Made by a program: the position numbers and the translations under genes. A stretch of DNA of 64,000 nt, taken from NCBI RefSeq assembly GCF_037971845.1, contig NZ_CP150227.1, forward strand, positions 2,108,001 to 2,172,000, given 5' to 3'. Shown here in pieces: positions 41,901 through 49,368 of this stretch. The notes under the pieces are model-generated. The model was not told where the DNA came from, searched no databases, and saw nothing but the letters and a program-made list of their open reading frames with translations. Position 1 is the first letter of the stretch. Each line of letters begins with the position of its first letter. The DNA comes from Paenibacillus sp. FSL R5-0766. Its GTDB lineage: Bacteria; Bacillota; Bacilli; Paenibacillales; Paenibacillaceae.

Positions 41901-43972
41901 CACCAGAAATTATGTACGACAAGACAACGGGTGAATATATCGTATTTTGGGCATCAAGAATGTTTGATGATGCATCCCATACAGGCAGTGCTTATCAAAA
42001 AATGATGTATAGCAAGACAAGAGATTTCTATACGTTTACTGAACCGCAAGTATATTTGGATTATGGATATTCCATCATTGACACAACGATGATTGAGCAT
42101 GAAGGAAAAGTGTATCGTTTTACGAAGGATGAGCAAGACAATGGAGCTTCTGCTCCATTTGGCAAGATGATCTTCCAAGAGGTGGGTGACTCGATCTTAG
42201 ATCCAACCTTCAAGATGATTAATCAAGGCGTTGGTAACATCAAATGGGTCGAGGGTCCAACGATCTTCAAATCAAATACAGATGAAAAATGGTATTTATT
42301 CGTAGATGAGTTTGGTGGAAGAGGTTATGTTCCATTCGAGACAACCAATCTTGCATCAGGTGTCTGGACATTATCTTCTAACTACAACTTACCGGCTAGT
42401 CCGCGTCACGGAACGGTAATTCCAATTACACAAAGTGAGTATGATGCACTCAACGGGAAGACCGTACCCGTTAGCGGAATTAGCTTGGACAAAACGACGT
42501 TGTCCATCGTAGAAGGTCAATCAGGGCAATTGACAGCTACGGTAGCACCAGCTAATGCAACGAAAAAAGCAGTAACATGGAGCTCAAGCAATACAGCTGT
42601 AGCCACTGTAAGTGCGACAGGTCAAGTAATAGCGGTGGCACCAGGAACAGCAAGGATCACAGTAACTACAGTGGATGGTGGTTTATCATCCAGCGCTACG
42701 GTAACGGTAACACCATTGATTGATGGGATACCACAAGCACCAAGCAGTGGGGATGGAAGTGATGGCGGTAAAATCCCTGCACCTACAGCACCACCAACTC
42801 CAGGTGGAAGTGAGCCAGTGGTCACGGACAACGGTCAAATAAACATTAAGCCAGTCGTAAGTGATAGCGGTGCTTCTAACGTGAAGTTAAGTGCGGATAC
42901 GGTGAAGCGTGCGCTTGATCAAACGACAGGCGGTGAGCTACGGGTGCGAGTCGAAGCTGATGAAAGCTTGAACGGGCTAACGATTGAGCTAGCAGTAGAT
43001 GCGCGTTTAACAAGTGGATCTTCTACGGTAGATCGCATCGAGATCAACACAGGCTCTGCAGTTGTAACCGTGGCAACCGAATTGCTTGGAACAGGAACAA
43101 GTGCAGGGAAAACGTTAGGATTGTCGATTAAGAAAATAACAGCTAATCAACTGCCAGCTAGTGCACAAGCTGGGCTAACCGGTGAGGTCGTATACGATAT
43201 CGAGCTAACGATTGATGGTAAGAAACGTACAGAGTTTGATGGCAGAGATGATCTCGTGATTGAATTGCCATACACACTAAAGGCTGGCGAAAATCCAAAC
43301 AACGTCGTTGTATACGATGTGAAGGACAACGGAGAGCTAAGAGTGGTGACGAATGGTAAATACAATGCAGCGACAGGAAAAGTAGAGTTCAAGCCAACGT
43401 ATCTAAGCAAGTATACGGTAGCGTATGTTGCAACGAGCTTTAAGGATGTGACCCAAGATTGGGCGAAGGATGCGATCTCAGCATTGGGAGCAAGAGGCAT
43501 TGTGAAGGGTGTAGGCGACGGCGAGTTTAATCCGAATGGTCAAGTGACAAGAGCAGAATTCATCACCATGCTGATGAATATGTTTGAGCTATCGGATGAG
43601 AGCGCAACGACAAGTTTTAGTGATGTGAAGCAAGGAGAATGGTACCATGGAAATATCGCAACCGCGCAGAAGCTGGGGATTGTGAACGGGAAACCAAATG
43701 GACGATTCGGAGTTCATGAGAACATTACGCGAGAAGATATGGCGGTTATGGTATACAAGGCTGTCCAAATTAAGCAACTAGCGTTAGCAAGTGGTGAAGC
43801 TACAGCCTTCAAGGATGAAGCAAACATCGCAAGTTATGCGAAGCAAGCGGTAGAGGCAATACAGGGAGCAGGCATAATAAACGGTGTAGGTAACGATGAG
43901 TTTGCACCAAAGAAGAATGCTAGCCGTGCAGAAGCAGCAGTGATGATCTATAATTTGTTGAGGTTGATGTAG
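35930..43972 (+). CDS. giant S-layer-anchored double-GH43 glycosidase with LamG and Ig-like modules
   Basis: A 2680-residue secreted protein. Rough order: signal peptide (1-33), LamG-like (40-253), Ig-like (257-337), BIG2 (343-428), LamG-like (430-673), two Ig-like (680-874), GH43 (880-1203), two LamG-like (1210-1443, 1453-1677), two Ig-like (1677-1863), GH43 (1867-2177), BIG2 (2180-2263), Pro/Gly linker, a beta-rich domain (2303-2503) and three SLH motifs (2504-2680). Both GH43 units show LRDPFVIRSPEGDKF or VRDPFIIRSPEGDKF (base Asp), ATDLK and NTWAPE (acid Glu), so both look active. The two halves are an internal duplication. GH43 members act on arabinan or xylan side chains; the exact substrate is not evident. 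The frame is intact and the ATG has GGGGAG upstream. Confidence 0.9.
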   Translation: MRKRISIIMLAFLLTFSSCFSLVLPFSNQASADTITPTMLAHYPLLEDVQDISGNEKHGTAVGNITYTDGLTLPGGTDSTTNYVQLPTGLFDNQENTTISVWIKSNTGSGNYSALFYGTPAAGNNLPTNYWMFNPSNPSGDFKSVFTNNNNVDQPWTTEVGVSGTSTSPYEGQWVHYTTVITERSISGYINGVHIGTTAKEKTTASFGTDLQAYIGRSNYLGDATFAGSFQDLRIYGEALNNEDIAVVYEQSFNEKQVQQGKIELTLGDISAVTESLELPTEDKNGAMISWTSSDESAISPTGEVILREIEQQVTLTATISLGGSQATKEFIVTLLPKDDSIEQIAVKNVSLNEPTFILSVGDSETLVATISPSNATNKRVIWTSSDSSIAIVNSTGKVTAVSEGTATITVQTEDGEFTATSAVTVKGKSLKDDLILHYNMKTTEEVDGQLVLKDVANKAVTFDGIFRNPNNGQFISNSEVGFISFNGGSFTSNSGHVEIPKGSNGLDLLHGLNEITVSSIVNWTNDGTNRWIFGLGTVLTPETNKYFFVTPRHGSGSGNMIATGISKNGWPNEALVTGSANSNLIGGQWKHVTVSLSEASNRITLFVDGVKVASGNAKGLKLSEIINPDATFSGFIGKSIFSNDPYLQGSVADFQVYDRALTEQEVGELYQQEGATHISKIRQLTVDDAANQLNISSFLGEGDKSTDKITRNVTLPTSGKNGVSITWSSSHPTVISNHGIVQRPAVQAGNVQAELTATLTYQGVSTTAVFPVTILKQFDDEQKVDLDAEQLEIYNADNVKGNVRLVTTGEQGSSITWTSSRPTVVKGTAEAAGNATQLGWVSRQATDIPVTLIATITNGTASKERTFNVTIKKAAAPVQPDAYFFAYFTGEYEGGEEISFATAEDPLFWKGLNNGKSILQSDMGEKGLRDPFVIRSPEGDKFYMLATDLKMGESTNFDQAQITGSHYMMIWESEDLVHWSEQRMIEVAPKTGGNTWAPEAIYDPVTGEYIVFWASSMKNTETYGDYNGRPAGQYNVMYYATTRDFYNFSEPKVMIDESLPTIDTTFIEHNDMLYRFTKSEVNTKVYVEKAPTFYYDKDNIAANGLQYDAVPGTRDNKLGLIGNNGNNEGQTIFKDNNKDKWYLFLDSWPYHVRYTTDLDSSTQYMNNVLSSDQYALPPGPRHGTVIPISRAEYDALQEKYAWKGPAPATDPVVHYSFDANTVNGTTLNDISGNGHHATLVGGATINEEDRIGKTGGALELNGTTGYVKLPDNLIQSLNLEKATFSTWVQMDSNQANQRIFDFASETGRQVNRNTMYLSTQGDTGGLEFAVVTPFTEKFSSDSTKLGSEYKYAVRNTGLLPTKTWQHVAITMDEFDAVLYVNGQEVKRSSTFNVEPRMLLETTMNYIGKSRNSSHSLFDGKFDDFRIYNRALSVEEIATLADEDVTPPVEQPSGAELILHYDMNDIDGTTVIDQTGNFNGKWMNPSKAEWIRTQDAGVLSFTGGTTNSYVELPQGVLDGLTDMTVSSIVNWSGKNAAEWLYALGRPDNNTHYTYFTPRYNANGLARLGIATNAWNNESSTSTTGLKNNEWKVVTTVVSGTDGTLTLYIDGVAVASGSTNGMTLEQIKNTSGSSGYIGKSFYPADPYFGGMIADFQIYDGAMTAADITSLKAHSDQKIALMEGMLVSAATEKLTIHDLLAANASKDTIISNVTLPTSGAYGTTISWTSDKGNVISTTGAVTRPANAKGDQVVTLTAVFTDGTETVNKTFQLTVKALPNDVTSVDEAKAALVVHNINDVRGYITLPASGLYGTTITWASAQPNVVSVTGEVKRPAHGSGNVDVKLTATITLNSASTTKEFIAKVKELPADENYAGYFFTYFTGEGTATGEQVYFALSNGNDPLNWRELNDGKPVLTSTLGEKGVRDPFIIRSPEGDKFYMIATDLKINGNGNWGRAQTWGSRSIMVWESNDLVNWTDQRMVEVAPEEAGNTWAPEIMYDKTTGEYIVFWASRMFDDASHTGSAYQKMMYSKTRDFYTFTEPQVYLDYGYSIIDTTMIEHEGKVYRFTKDEQDNGASAPFGKMIFQEVGDSILDPTFKMINQGVGNIKWVEGPTIFKSNTDEKWYLFVDEFGGRGYVPFETTNLASGVWTLSSNYNLPASPRHGTVIPITQSEYDALNGKTVPVSGISLDKTTLSIVEGQSGQLTATVAPANATKKAVTWSSSNTAVATVSATGQVIAVAPGTARITVTTVDGGLSSSATVTVTPLIDGIPQAPSSGDGSDGGKIPAPTAPPTPGGSEPVVTDNGQINIKPVVSDSGASNVKLSADTVKRALDQTTGGELRVRVEADESLNGLTIELAVDARLTSGSSTVDRIEINTGSAVVTVATELLGTGTSAGKTLGLSIKKITANQLPASAQAGLTGEVVYDIELTIDGKKRTEFDGRDDLVIELPYTLKAGENPNNVVVYDVKDNGELRVVTNGKYNAATGKVEFKPTYLSKYTVAYVATSFKDVTQDWAKDAISALGARGIVKGVGDGEFNPNGQVTRAEFITMLMNMFELSDESATTSFSDVKQGEWYHGNIATAQKLGIVNGKPNGRFGVHENITREDMAVMVYKAVQIKQLALASGEATAFKDEANIASYAKQAVEAIQGAGIINGVGNDEFAPKKNASRAEAAVMIYNLLRLM

Positions 43973-44116
43973 ACACGTTAAGTATAGGGCAGTTGCTATT
44001 GATTCACTCTGATAATAAAGTAGGGCGGAAGAACTTGTTCCGTCCACTTTATTGTCTGTTTAATCAGTGAGCAGGAGAAGCCGTTAGATCCTGGTTTAAT
44101 GAAGTAGTTGTTAACT

Positions 44117-45055
44117 TTACCTTAATACGGGCTCAATTCTTCCCCTAAGATTATCGGTATAGGCCAGATTTCCATCCGTAGTAATTACGGCAGCTTCGAT
44201 ATCCTTCATATTATTTACTTTATGAATAATGGAGACAGCGTCGCACCCAAACAATTCTGTCGTATAGATGTCGCAGTCCAGCGATTTATCCGCAATAATC
44301 GTTAACGAAGCAATATTACTTTCGATGGGATAGCCAGTTTTACTGCTGAATATATGATGGTACTGCTGTCCTTCCTTTTCTAAAACTCTCTCGTATATTC
44401 CTGATGTAACGACGGATTGCTCGCGTATACTAACGAGTGCTGCTGCATTTCCCCTAGGTAAAAAGGGATTTTGGATTCCAACCTTCCAGTGACTGGACCC
44501 GGTGGGAGAATCGCCATGAACCAAGACATTGCCGCCCATATCAACCATAGCAGAGCTAGCTCCATTTTCCTTGAAAAATGCCATCACTTGATCGGCAAAA
44601 TAACCTTTAGCGATAGCCCCAAGGTCGATCTCCATACCTTTTCTTAATAAATGAACCGTTTGCTGCTCATCATCAAGCTGTATATGCTCCGGATTCAAGA
44701 GCTCCAGCACCGCTTTAATCTCGGTATCTTCCGGCACATGTGCCTCGCGAAAACCAATTCTCCACAATTTGATCAAAGGCCCTATCGCAATATTTAAAAA
44801 TGAATCTTTATTCAGGCTGTGTTCTTTGCCTATCTTAATAAGATCATACATTTCCTTGTCTACTCTAAGCGGATGTGATGCGGCTTCTTTTTTTAACATG
44901 GCAAGCTGGGAGTGCTCACTGTTGGCACTAAACACTTGTTCATAACGGACAAGCATATTCACTGCTTCCTCGGCAAGCTCTTCAGCATCTGTCCCCTCGA
45001 TATAGAGGGATATGTTAGTTCCCATAAGCGGTATCGTTCTCGTAAAAGGTTTCAT
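44117..45055 (-). CDS. apbE: FAD:protein FMN transferase (ApbE)
   Basis: The 312-residue enzyme transfers FMN from FAD to a Thr or Ser in FMN_bind domains. Family segments include the N-terminal TIPLMGTNISLYIEG, the FLNIAIGPLIKLWRIG region, EIDLGAIAKGYFADQVM (flavin and Mg binding), SAMVDMGGNVLVHG and HHIFSSKTGYPIESN. There is no signal peptide or lipobox, so it should act in the cytoplasm, unlike exported ApbE proteins. ATG 45055 has AGGAGG upstream. It lies 9 bp after lysR on the same strand and divergent from the FMN_bind reductase at 46803, which is almost certainly its substrate: that protein has the DALSGAS acceptor motif. Confidence 0.92.
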   Translation of the reverse strand: MKPFTRTIPLMGTNISLYIEGTDAEELAEEAVNMLVRYEQVFSANSEHSQLAMLKKEAASHPLRVDKEMYDLIKIGKEHSLNKDSFLNIAIGPLIKLWRIGFREAHVPEDTEIKAVLELLNPEHIQLDDEQQTVHLLRKGMEIDLGAIAKGYFADQVMAFFKENGASSAMVDMGGNVLVHGDSPTGSSHWKVGIQNPFLPRGNAAALVSIREQSVVTSGIYERVLEKEGQQYHHIFSSKTGYPIESNIASLTIIADKSLDCDIYTTELFGCDAVSIIHKVNNMKDIEAAVITTDGNLAYTDNLRGRIEPVLR

Positions 45056-45064
45056 GATAGCCTC

Positions 45065-45994
45065 CTATATCGCACATTGTTGTCCGTGATTGAGAAAAGT
45101 ATGGATGAGGTCATGATCCACGCTATTCAGCTTTTTTGCTCCATGATGGGCTATAAAATAATCCAGACTCATCTTCTCTACAGGGATTGGATAGATGTTG
45201 TATTCAGAAGGGCACTCCTTGATATGGATACTTTCAGGCACAAAGGTCAGACCTAAATTATGTTTTGCAAGCTTGAGTACAGTGTAGATTTCATTGCTTT
45301 CCATAACGATATTAGGCTGTACCTTGTAGACACTGAGCAATTGATCAATCTGTTTTCGGATTGCGGAACCCTTGGACGTTAGAATAAGCTTTTGATTCAA
45401 AATGGTGCTGATCTCAATCGTGCCCTCCGGGATAACTGCAACATTCTCTTGATATAATTCGCAGCAACGCGGAATGATGGCCTGGTAACTATGCCTGCCC
45501 CAGTTAAACGAGTTCAAGTTAGGGGAGATACTGCTTGAATTTTGCCCGATCCAGAAGTCCAGTTCATTATTTTGGAGACGTTTCTCATTTTTTTCAGGTA
45601 AATCCTCGACAAGATTAATTTGATAAGCAGGATGAAGCTCCAAAAAATCTGGTAGAAAAAGGGGCGTTAAGTATACACCGAGGCTCGGAAGAATGCCGAT
45701 CCGTAACACTTTATTGTCGATATCCGATACATATGAGATTTCCCTTATAAGCTTTGCGTAGCTATGTTCAAGTGACGTTAGGTATTGATAATATATTTTC
45801 CCCTGCTCGGTTAATCGGTACGGAAGTTTGTTGCGAGTGATTAGCTCACAGCCCAACTCACTTTCGATTTTCTTGATAACCTTAGTGAGGTAGGGCTGAG
45901 ATATGTAAAGAGATTGGGCAGCCCTACTATAGTTACTGAATTTCAATAGGCTGTCAATGTAACACAAGATATCTTGAGATTCTAATTTAGACAT
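45065..45994 (-). CDS. LysR family transcriptional regulator of the flavin reductase locus
   Basis: A 309-residue LysR-type regulator. The N-terminal winged helix reads YIDSLLKFSNYSRAAQSLYI and SQPYLTKVIKKIESELGCEL. The effector-binding domain starts around residue 90 (KVLRIGILPSLGVYLTPLF) and continues to the C-terminus. The Met of MSKLES (45994) is preferred because AAGGG lies 9 bp upstream; a frame extension to TTG 46024 has no ribosome binding site. It is co-transcribed with apbE and divergent from the two reductase genes, with dyads in the 180-bp gap. It is presumably the local activator, sensing the reductase substrate. Confidence 0.88.
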   Translation of the reverse strand: MSKLESQDILCYIDSLLKFSNYSRAAQSLYISQPYLTKVIKKIESELGCELITRNKLPYRLTEQGKIYYQYLTSLEHSYAKLIREISYVSDIDNKVLRIGILPSLGVYLTPLFLPDFLELHPAYQINLVEDLPEKNEKRLQNNELDFWIGQNSSSISPNLNSFNWGRHSYQAIIPRCCELYQENVAVIPEGTIEISTILNQKLILTSKGSAIRKQIDQLLSVYKVQPNIVMESNEIYTVLKLAKHNLGLTFVPESIHIKECPSEYNIYPIPVEKMSLDYFIAHHGAKKLNSVDHDLIHTFLNHGQQCAI

Positions 45995-46043
45995 GTCCCT
46001 CATCCCTTGTGAAAAAAGTAACAAACTTTGAATTTGAGGTGAT

Positions 46044-46061
46044 TATAACAAATTAGTTATC
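46044..46061. promoter_or_regulatory. candidate LysR operator between lysR and the reductase genes
   Basis: TATAAC-AAATTA-GTTATC is an interrupted dyad containing a T-N11-A pattern, 50 bp upstream of lysR. A related half-site ATAAC recurs near 46074. Confidence 0.45.
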
Positions 46062-46174
46062 AAACTGCAATGAATAACTATTAGATTATTTGAGCTTTGA
46101 TATGTTAGAGTTAGGCCGAAAGATCGAACCTGACAGTTACGAACATCATCTCAAATGACAGAGAGGGGATTACG

Positions 46175-46789
46175 ATGAACTATTTAGCTATCGTGGGCAC
46201 GAATTCGGATGTGTCCACTAACCGCATGCTGCTTCAATTTATGCAAAAGCATTTTGCTAGTGAAGTCCAGATTGACTTGTTTGAAATTAAGAGTTTGCCT
46301 GCCTTTATTGAAAAAGATGAATTAGAGGATGCTGAAGTTGATATTCCTGTGAAGGTACAAGACTTACTAGATCAAATCTCTAAAGCGAAAGGTGTCATTA
46401 TCGCTACTCCTGAGTATGATCACGCGATCCCTGCAGTGTTGAAAAGTGCGCTGGAATGGATCAGTTATACCACTCAAACCTTGAAAGACAAGCCTGTTCT
46501 GATTGTGGGTGCTTCACATGGTGCACTCGGTTCTTCCAGGGCACAAGCGCATCTTAGACAAATCCTGGATTCCCCTGAGCTTGGTGCGAGATTGATGCCT
46601 AGCAGCGAGTTTCTTTTGGGAAAATCACAGAGTGCGTTTGATAGCAGTGGTAATCTCATTAACGCTGACAAAGTAGCGGAGCTTGCCGAAATCTTCAATG
46701 AGTTTGTTTTGTTTACAGAGATCACTACGGAACTGCTATCAAAAAGGACGTTGAAGAAAAAAACGAAAAAATTTTCCTGGCAAGAGTAG
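46175..46789 (+). CDS. NAD(P)H-dependent FMN reductase-like subunit
   Basis: A 204-residue flavodoxin-fold NAD(P)H:FMN reductase family protein. The N-terminal phosphate-binding strand-loop is [21 protein letters not shown]; the flavin-binding [24 protein letters not shown] and the [21 protein letters not shown] segments are strongly conserved. It is a close paralogue of residues 1-180 of the next protein, 13 bp downstream, so one arose by duplication. The pair is probably a two-subunit enzyme in which hydride from NAD(P)H enters through FMN. The ribosome binding site GAGAGGGG lies upstream of ATG 46175. The C-terminal basic tail (KKKTKK) is unusual. Confidence 0.88.
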   Translation: MNYLAIVGTNSDVSTNRMLLQFMQKHFASEVQIDLFEIKSLPAFIEKDELEDAEVDIPVKVQDLLDQISKAKGVIIATPEYDHAIPAVLKSALEWISYTTQTLKDKPVLIVGASHGALGSSRAQAHLRQILDSPELGARLMPSSEFLLGKSQSAFDSSGNLINADKVAELAEIFNEFVLFTEITTELLSKRTLKKKTKKFSWQE

Positions 46790-46802
46790 GGGGCTAATCA
46801 CA

Positions 46803-49229
46803 ATGAAAATCATAGCGATCGTTGGCACAAATGCAAAGAAATCGTATAATCGCAAGCTGCTTCAGTTCATACAAAAGCATTTTGAGTCCAGAGCAGCCAT
46901 TGAAATCCTCGATATTACAGATGTTCCGATGTTTAATCAGTCCGATAACCAAACAAACAGTGCAATTATACAATCGTTTAATGAAAAAATTATGGCAAGT
47001 GATGGTGTCATTATTGCGACTCCAGAATATAACCATTCCATCCCTTCATCCCTTAAAAGCCTGCTGGAATGGTTGAGCTTTGAAATCCATCCGCTGGCTG
47101 GTAAACCCGTGATGATCATTGGTGCGTCACAGGGAACACAAGGTTCCTCGCGTGCACAGCTGCATCTTCGTCAAATTCTGGATGCACCAGGTGTCGAAGC
47201 TAACGTGATGCCAGGGTATGAGTTTTTACTTGGAACTGCACATAAAGCATTTGACGAATCAGGTAACCTGAACAATGAAGGAACGATCGATTTCCTGGAA
47301 ACATGTTTCCTGCGATTCCTGCGGTTTGCCAAAATTTCAAATCAGCTCAACGAAGAAGAGGAGTTTACCTATAGACCCGGTGTGTATGAGATCAATGCCA
47401 TAGGTCACAGTGGCAATCTGCCGATGAAGGTATCCTTTAGTGAAAATAGAATTGAAAGCATCGATATCGATTCGAAGGGTGAAACCGAAGGCATCGCCGA
47501 TGTTGTTTTTGTAAGAATTCCGAATAAAATCATTGAGGGACAGACGCTGAATGTAGATGCTCTCTCAGGTGCTTCTGAAACCAGTAATGCTGTCATCAAT
47601 GGTGTAGCCAAAGCGGTTAAGCTTGCCGGAGTGAACCCTGACATCCTGAAAAGACGTCCAAAACCTGCCAGCAGCCAGATGAAAGATGACGAAGAATACA
47701 CTTGCGATGTGGTCATTGTAGGTGGAGGTGGCGCAGGACTCAGTGCTGCTGCTACAGCTTTACAACAAGGAGCAAGTGCGATTGTACTTGAGAAATATCC
47801 TGCTGTTGGGGGAAATACGATCCGCTCAGGTGGTCCTGTCAATGCTGCAGATCCTGTATGGCAACAACAGTTCACTGAGAATCCAGGGGAAAGACAGACG
47901 ATTGAGAATTTATTAAGTACCGATGAGAGCTTGATCCATCCAGAATATGTAGATGATTTCCATGCACTCAAAGAAGAGTTTAATGCGTATCAGGAACAGT
48001 TCGGCACAGAAAAGGCTTATTTATTCGACTCCCCACTTCTTCACAGAATGCAAACGTATTTTGGGGGCAAACGTACGGACCTGAATGGGAGCATGATCTA
48101 TGGACAATACGATCTGGTCAAAGTACTTACAGACCGTGCCTTGGAAAGTGTGCAATGGCTTGAGGATATCGGTGTTGAATACGATAAAAGCATCGTGTTT
48201 GCTCCAGTGGGTGCCCTTTGGCGTCGCGGTCATAAACCTGTGAAAAGTTATGGCTCTGCATTTATCATTGCACTTAGCAAATATGTAGAAGAGAATAAGG
48301 GGAAAATTATTACAGATAGCCCGGTTAAACAACTGATCATCGAAGATGGAGAAATAACAGGTGTCATCGCAACCGGAGTTAACGGACAGAAAATTACCAT
48401 TCATGCAAAAGCGGTTGTTCTTGCTAGTGGTGGTTTTGGTGCAAATACACAGATGCTCAAGGAATATAACACGTACTGGAGCCATATTGACGATGATATC
48501 AAAACAACAAATTCCTATGCGATGACTGGTGATGGAATATCACTTGGTAAGAGTGCAGGAGCAGCACTGACAGGCATGGGCTTCACTCAAATGATGCCGG
48601 TAGCCGATCCGGATACGGGCGAACTCTTCAGTGGACTGCAAGTACCGCCTGAAAACTTTGTCATTGTTAATAAAAAGGGAGAACGATTTGTTAATGAATT
48701 CTCTGGACGAGATGTCCTAACGAAAGCAGCTATCGAGCAGGGAAGTTTATTTTACCTGATTGCGGATGACGAGATCAAGAAAACGGCAGCGAACACAAGC
48801 CAGGAAAAGATAGACCGTCAAGTCGAAGCAGGTACCTTGTTCAGAGCCGATACCATAGAAGAACTGGCCGTGAGAATCAATATGGAACCTGAAGTTCTTA
48901 GAAATACGATTGATAAGTATAACTCATATGTGGATGCTGGCTTTGATCCGGAGTTCCATAAGGATACGTTTAGCTTAAAAGTTGAGAAGTCTCCATTCTA
49001 TGCTACGCCTAGAAAGCCGGCGGTTCACCATACAATGGGTGGTATCAAGATCGATACCCAAACTCGCGTATTGGATGAAAACGGTCAGCCGATTGCACAT
49101 CTTTATGCCGCTGGGGAAGTTGCAGGAGGCATACATGCAGGCAACCGTTTAGGCGGTAATGCCTTGACGGATATCTTTACTTTTGGACGAATCGCTGGTA
49201 AGACTGCTGTTGATGAAATGAATGATTAG
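46803..49229 (+). CDS. NAD(P)H-dependent flavoprotein reductase: FMN_red-FMN_bind-FAD_binding_2 fusion
   Basis: An 808-residue soluble enzyme, probably reducing an unsaturated carboxylate at the expense of NAD(P)H. Domain order: FMN reductase (1-180), FMN_bind (about 185-285) with the covalent flavinylation motif DALSGAS (about 252-258), and a fumarate-reductase-like FAD domain (about 300-808) with [18 protein letters not shown] and [23 protein letters not shown]. Against Shewanella Fcc3, the catalytic Arg is kept (SGRD, about 635), as are the active-site His (HHTMGG, about 741) and the C-terminal Arg (NRLGGN). The His of the QxHP motif is replaced by Met (QMMP, about 595-598), so fumarate may not be the substrate. 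There is no signal peptide or heme motif. ApbE next door should attach FMN. Confidence 0.9.
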   Translation: MKIIAIVGTNAKKSYNRKLLQFIQKHFESRAAIEILDITDVPMFNQSDNQTNSAIIQSFNEKIMASDGVIIATPEYNHSIPSSLKSLLEWLSFEIHPLAGKPVMIIGASQGTQGSSRAQLHLRQILDAPGVEANVMPGYEFLLGTAHKAFDESGNLNNEGTIDFLETCFLRFLRFAKISNQLNEEEEFTYRPGVYEINAIGHSGNLPMKVSFSENRIESIDIDSKGETEGIADVVFVRIPNKIIEGQTLNVDALSGASETSNAVINGVAKAVKLAGVNPDILKRRPKPASSQMKDDEEYTCDVVIVGGGGAGLSAAATALQQGASAIVLEKYPAVGGNTIRSGGPVNAADPVWQQQFTENPGERQTIENLLSTDESLIHPEYVDDFHALKEEFNAYQEQFGTEKAYLFDSPLLHRMQTYFGGKRTDLNGSMIYGQYDLVKVLTDRALESVQWLEDIGVEYDKSIVFAPVGALWRRGHKPVKSYGSAFIIALSKYVEENKGKIITDSPVKQLIIEDGEITGVIATGVNGQKITIHAKAVVLASGGFGANTQMLKEYNTYWSHIDDDIKTTNSYAMTGDGISLGKSAGAALTGMGFTQMMPVADPDTGELFSGLQVPPENFVIVNKKGERFVNEFSGRDVLTKAAIEQGSLFYLIADDEIKKTAANTSQEKIDRQVEAGTLFRADTIEELAVRINMEPEVLRNTIDKYNSYVDAGFDPEFHKDTFSLKVEKSPFYATPRKPAVHHTMGGIKIDTQTRVLDENGQPIAHLYAAGEVAGGIHAGNRLGGNALTDIFTFGRIAGKTAVDEMND

Positions 49230-49277
49230 AATGTTATAAAATAAGAAATATAGATCACTCCAGGTTCCATAGTAAAG

Positions 49278-49323
49278 AACCCGCTTAACACAAGGATTTT
49301 CGAGTGTTAAGCGGGTTTTTTTG
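49278..49323 (+). terminator. terminator after the flavoprotein reductase
   Basis: AACCCGCTTAACAC pairs perfectly with GTGTTAAGCGGGTT, followed by TTTTTTG. A near-symmetric stem between convergent genes. Confidence 0.92.
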
Positions 49324-49368
49324 ATGTGGAAATGGTTTGGTTTTGTGGTCGTGTTCACACGAATGTTC

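Noticed and set aside
36700..42720. CRISPR array or DNA tandem repeat suggested by recurring segments in the giant gene
   Set aside because: The repetition is at the protein-domain level (LamG, Ig-like, GH43 duplicates) and is diverged in DNA; no CRISPR-type direct repeats occur anywhere in the window.
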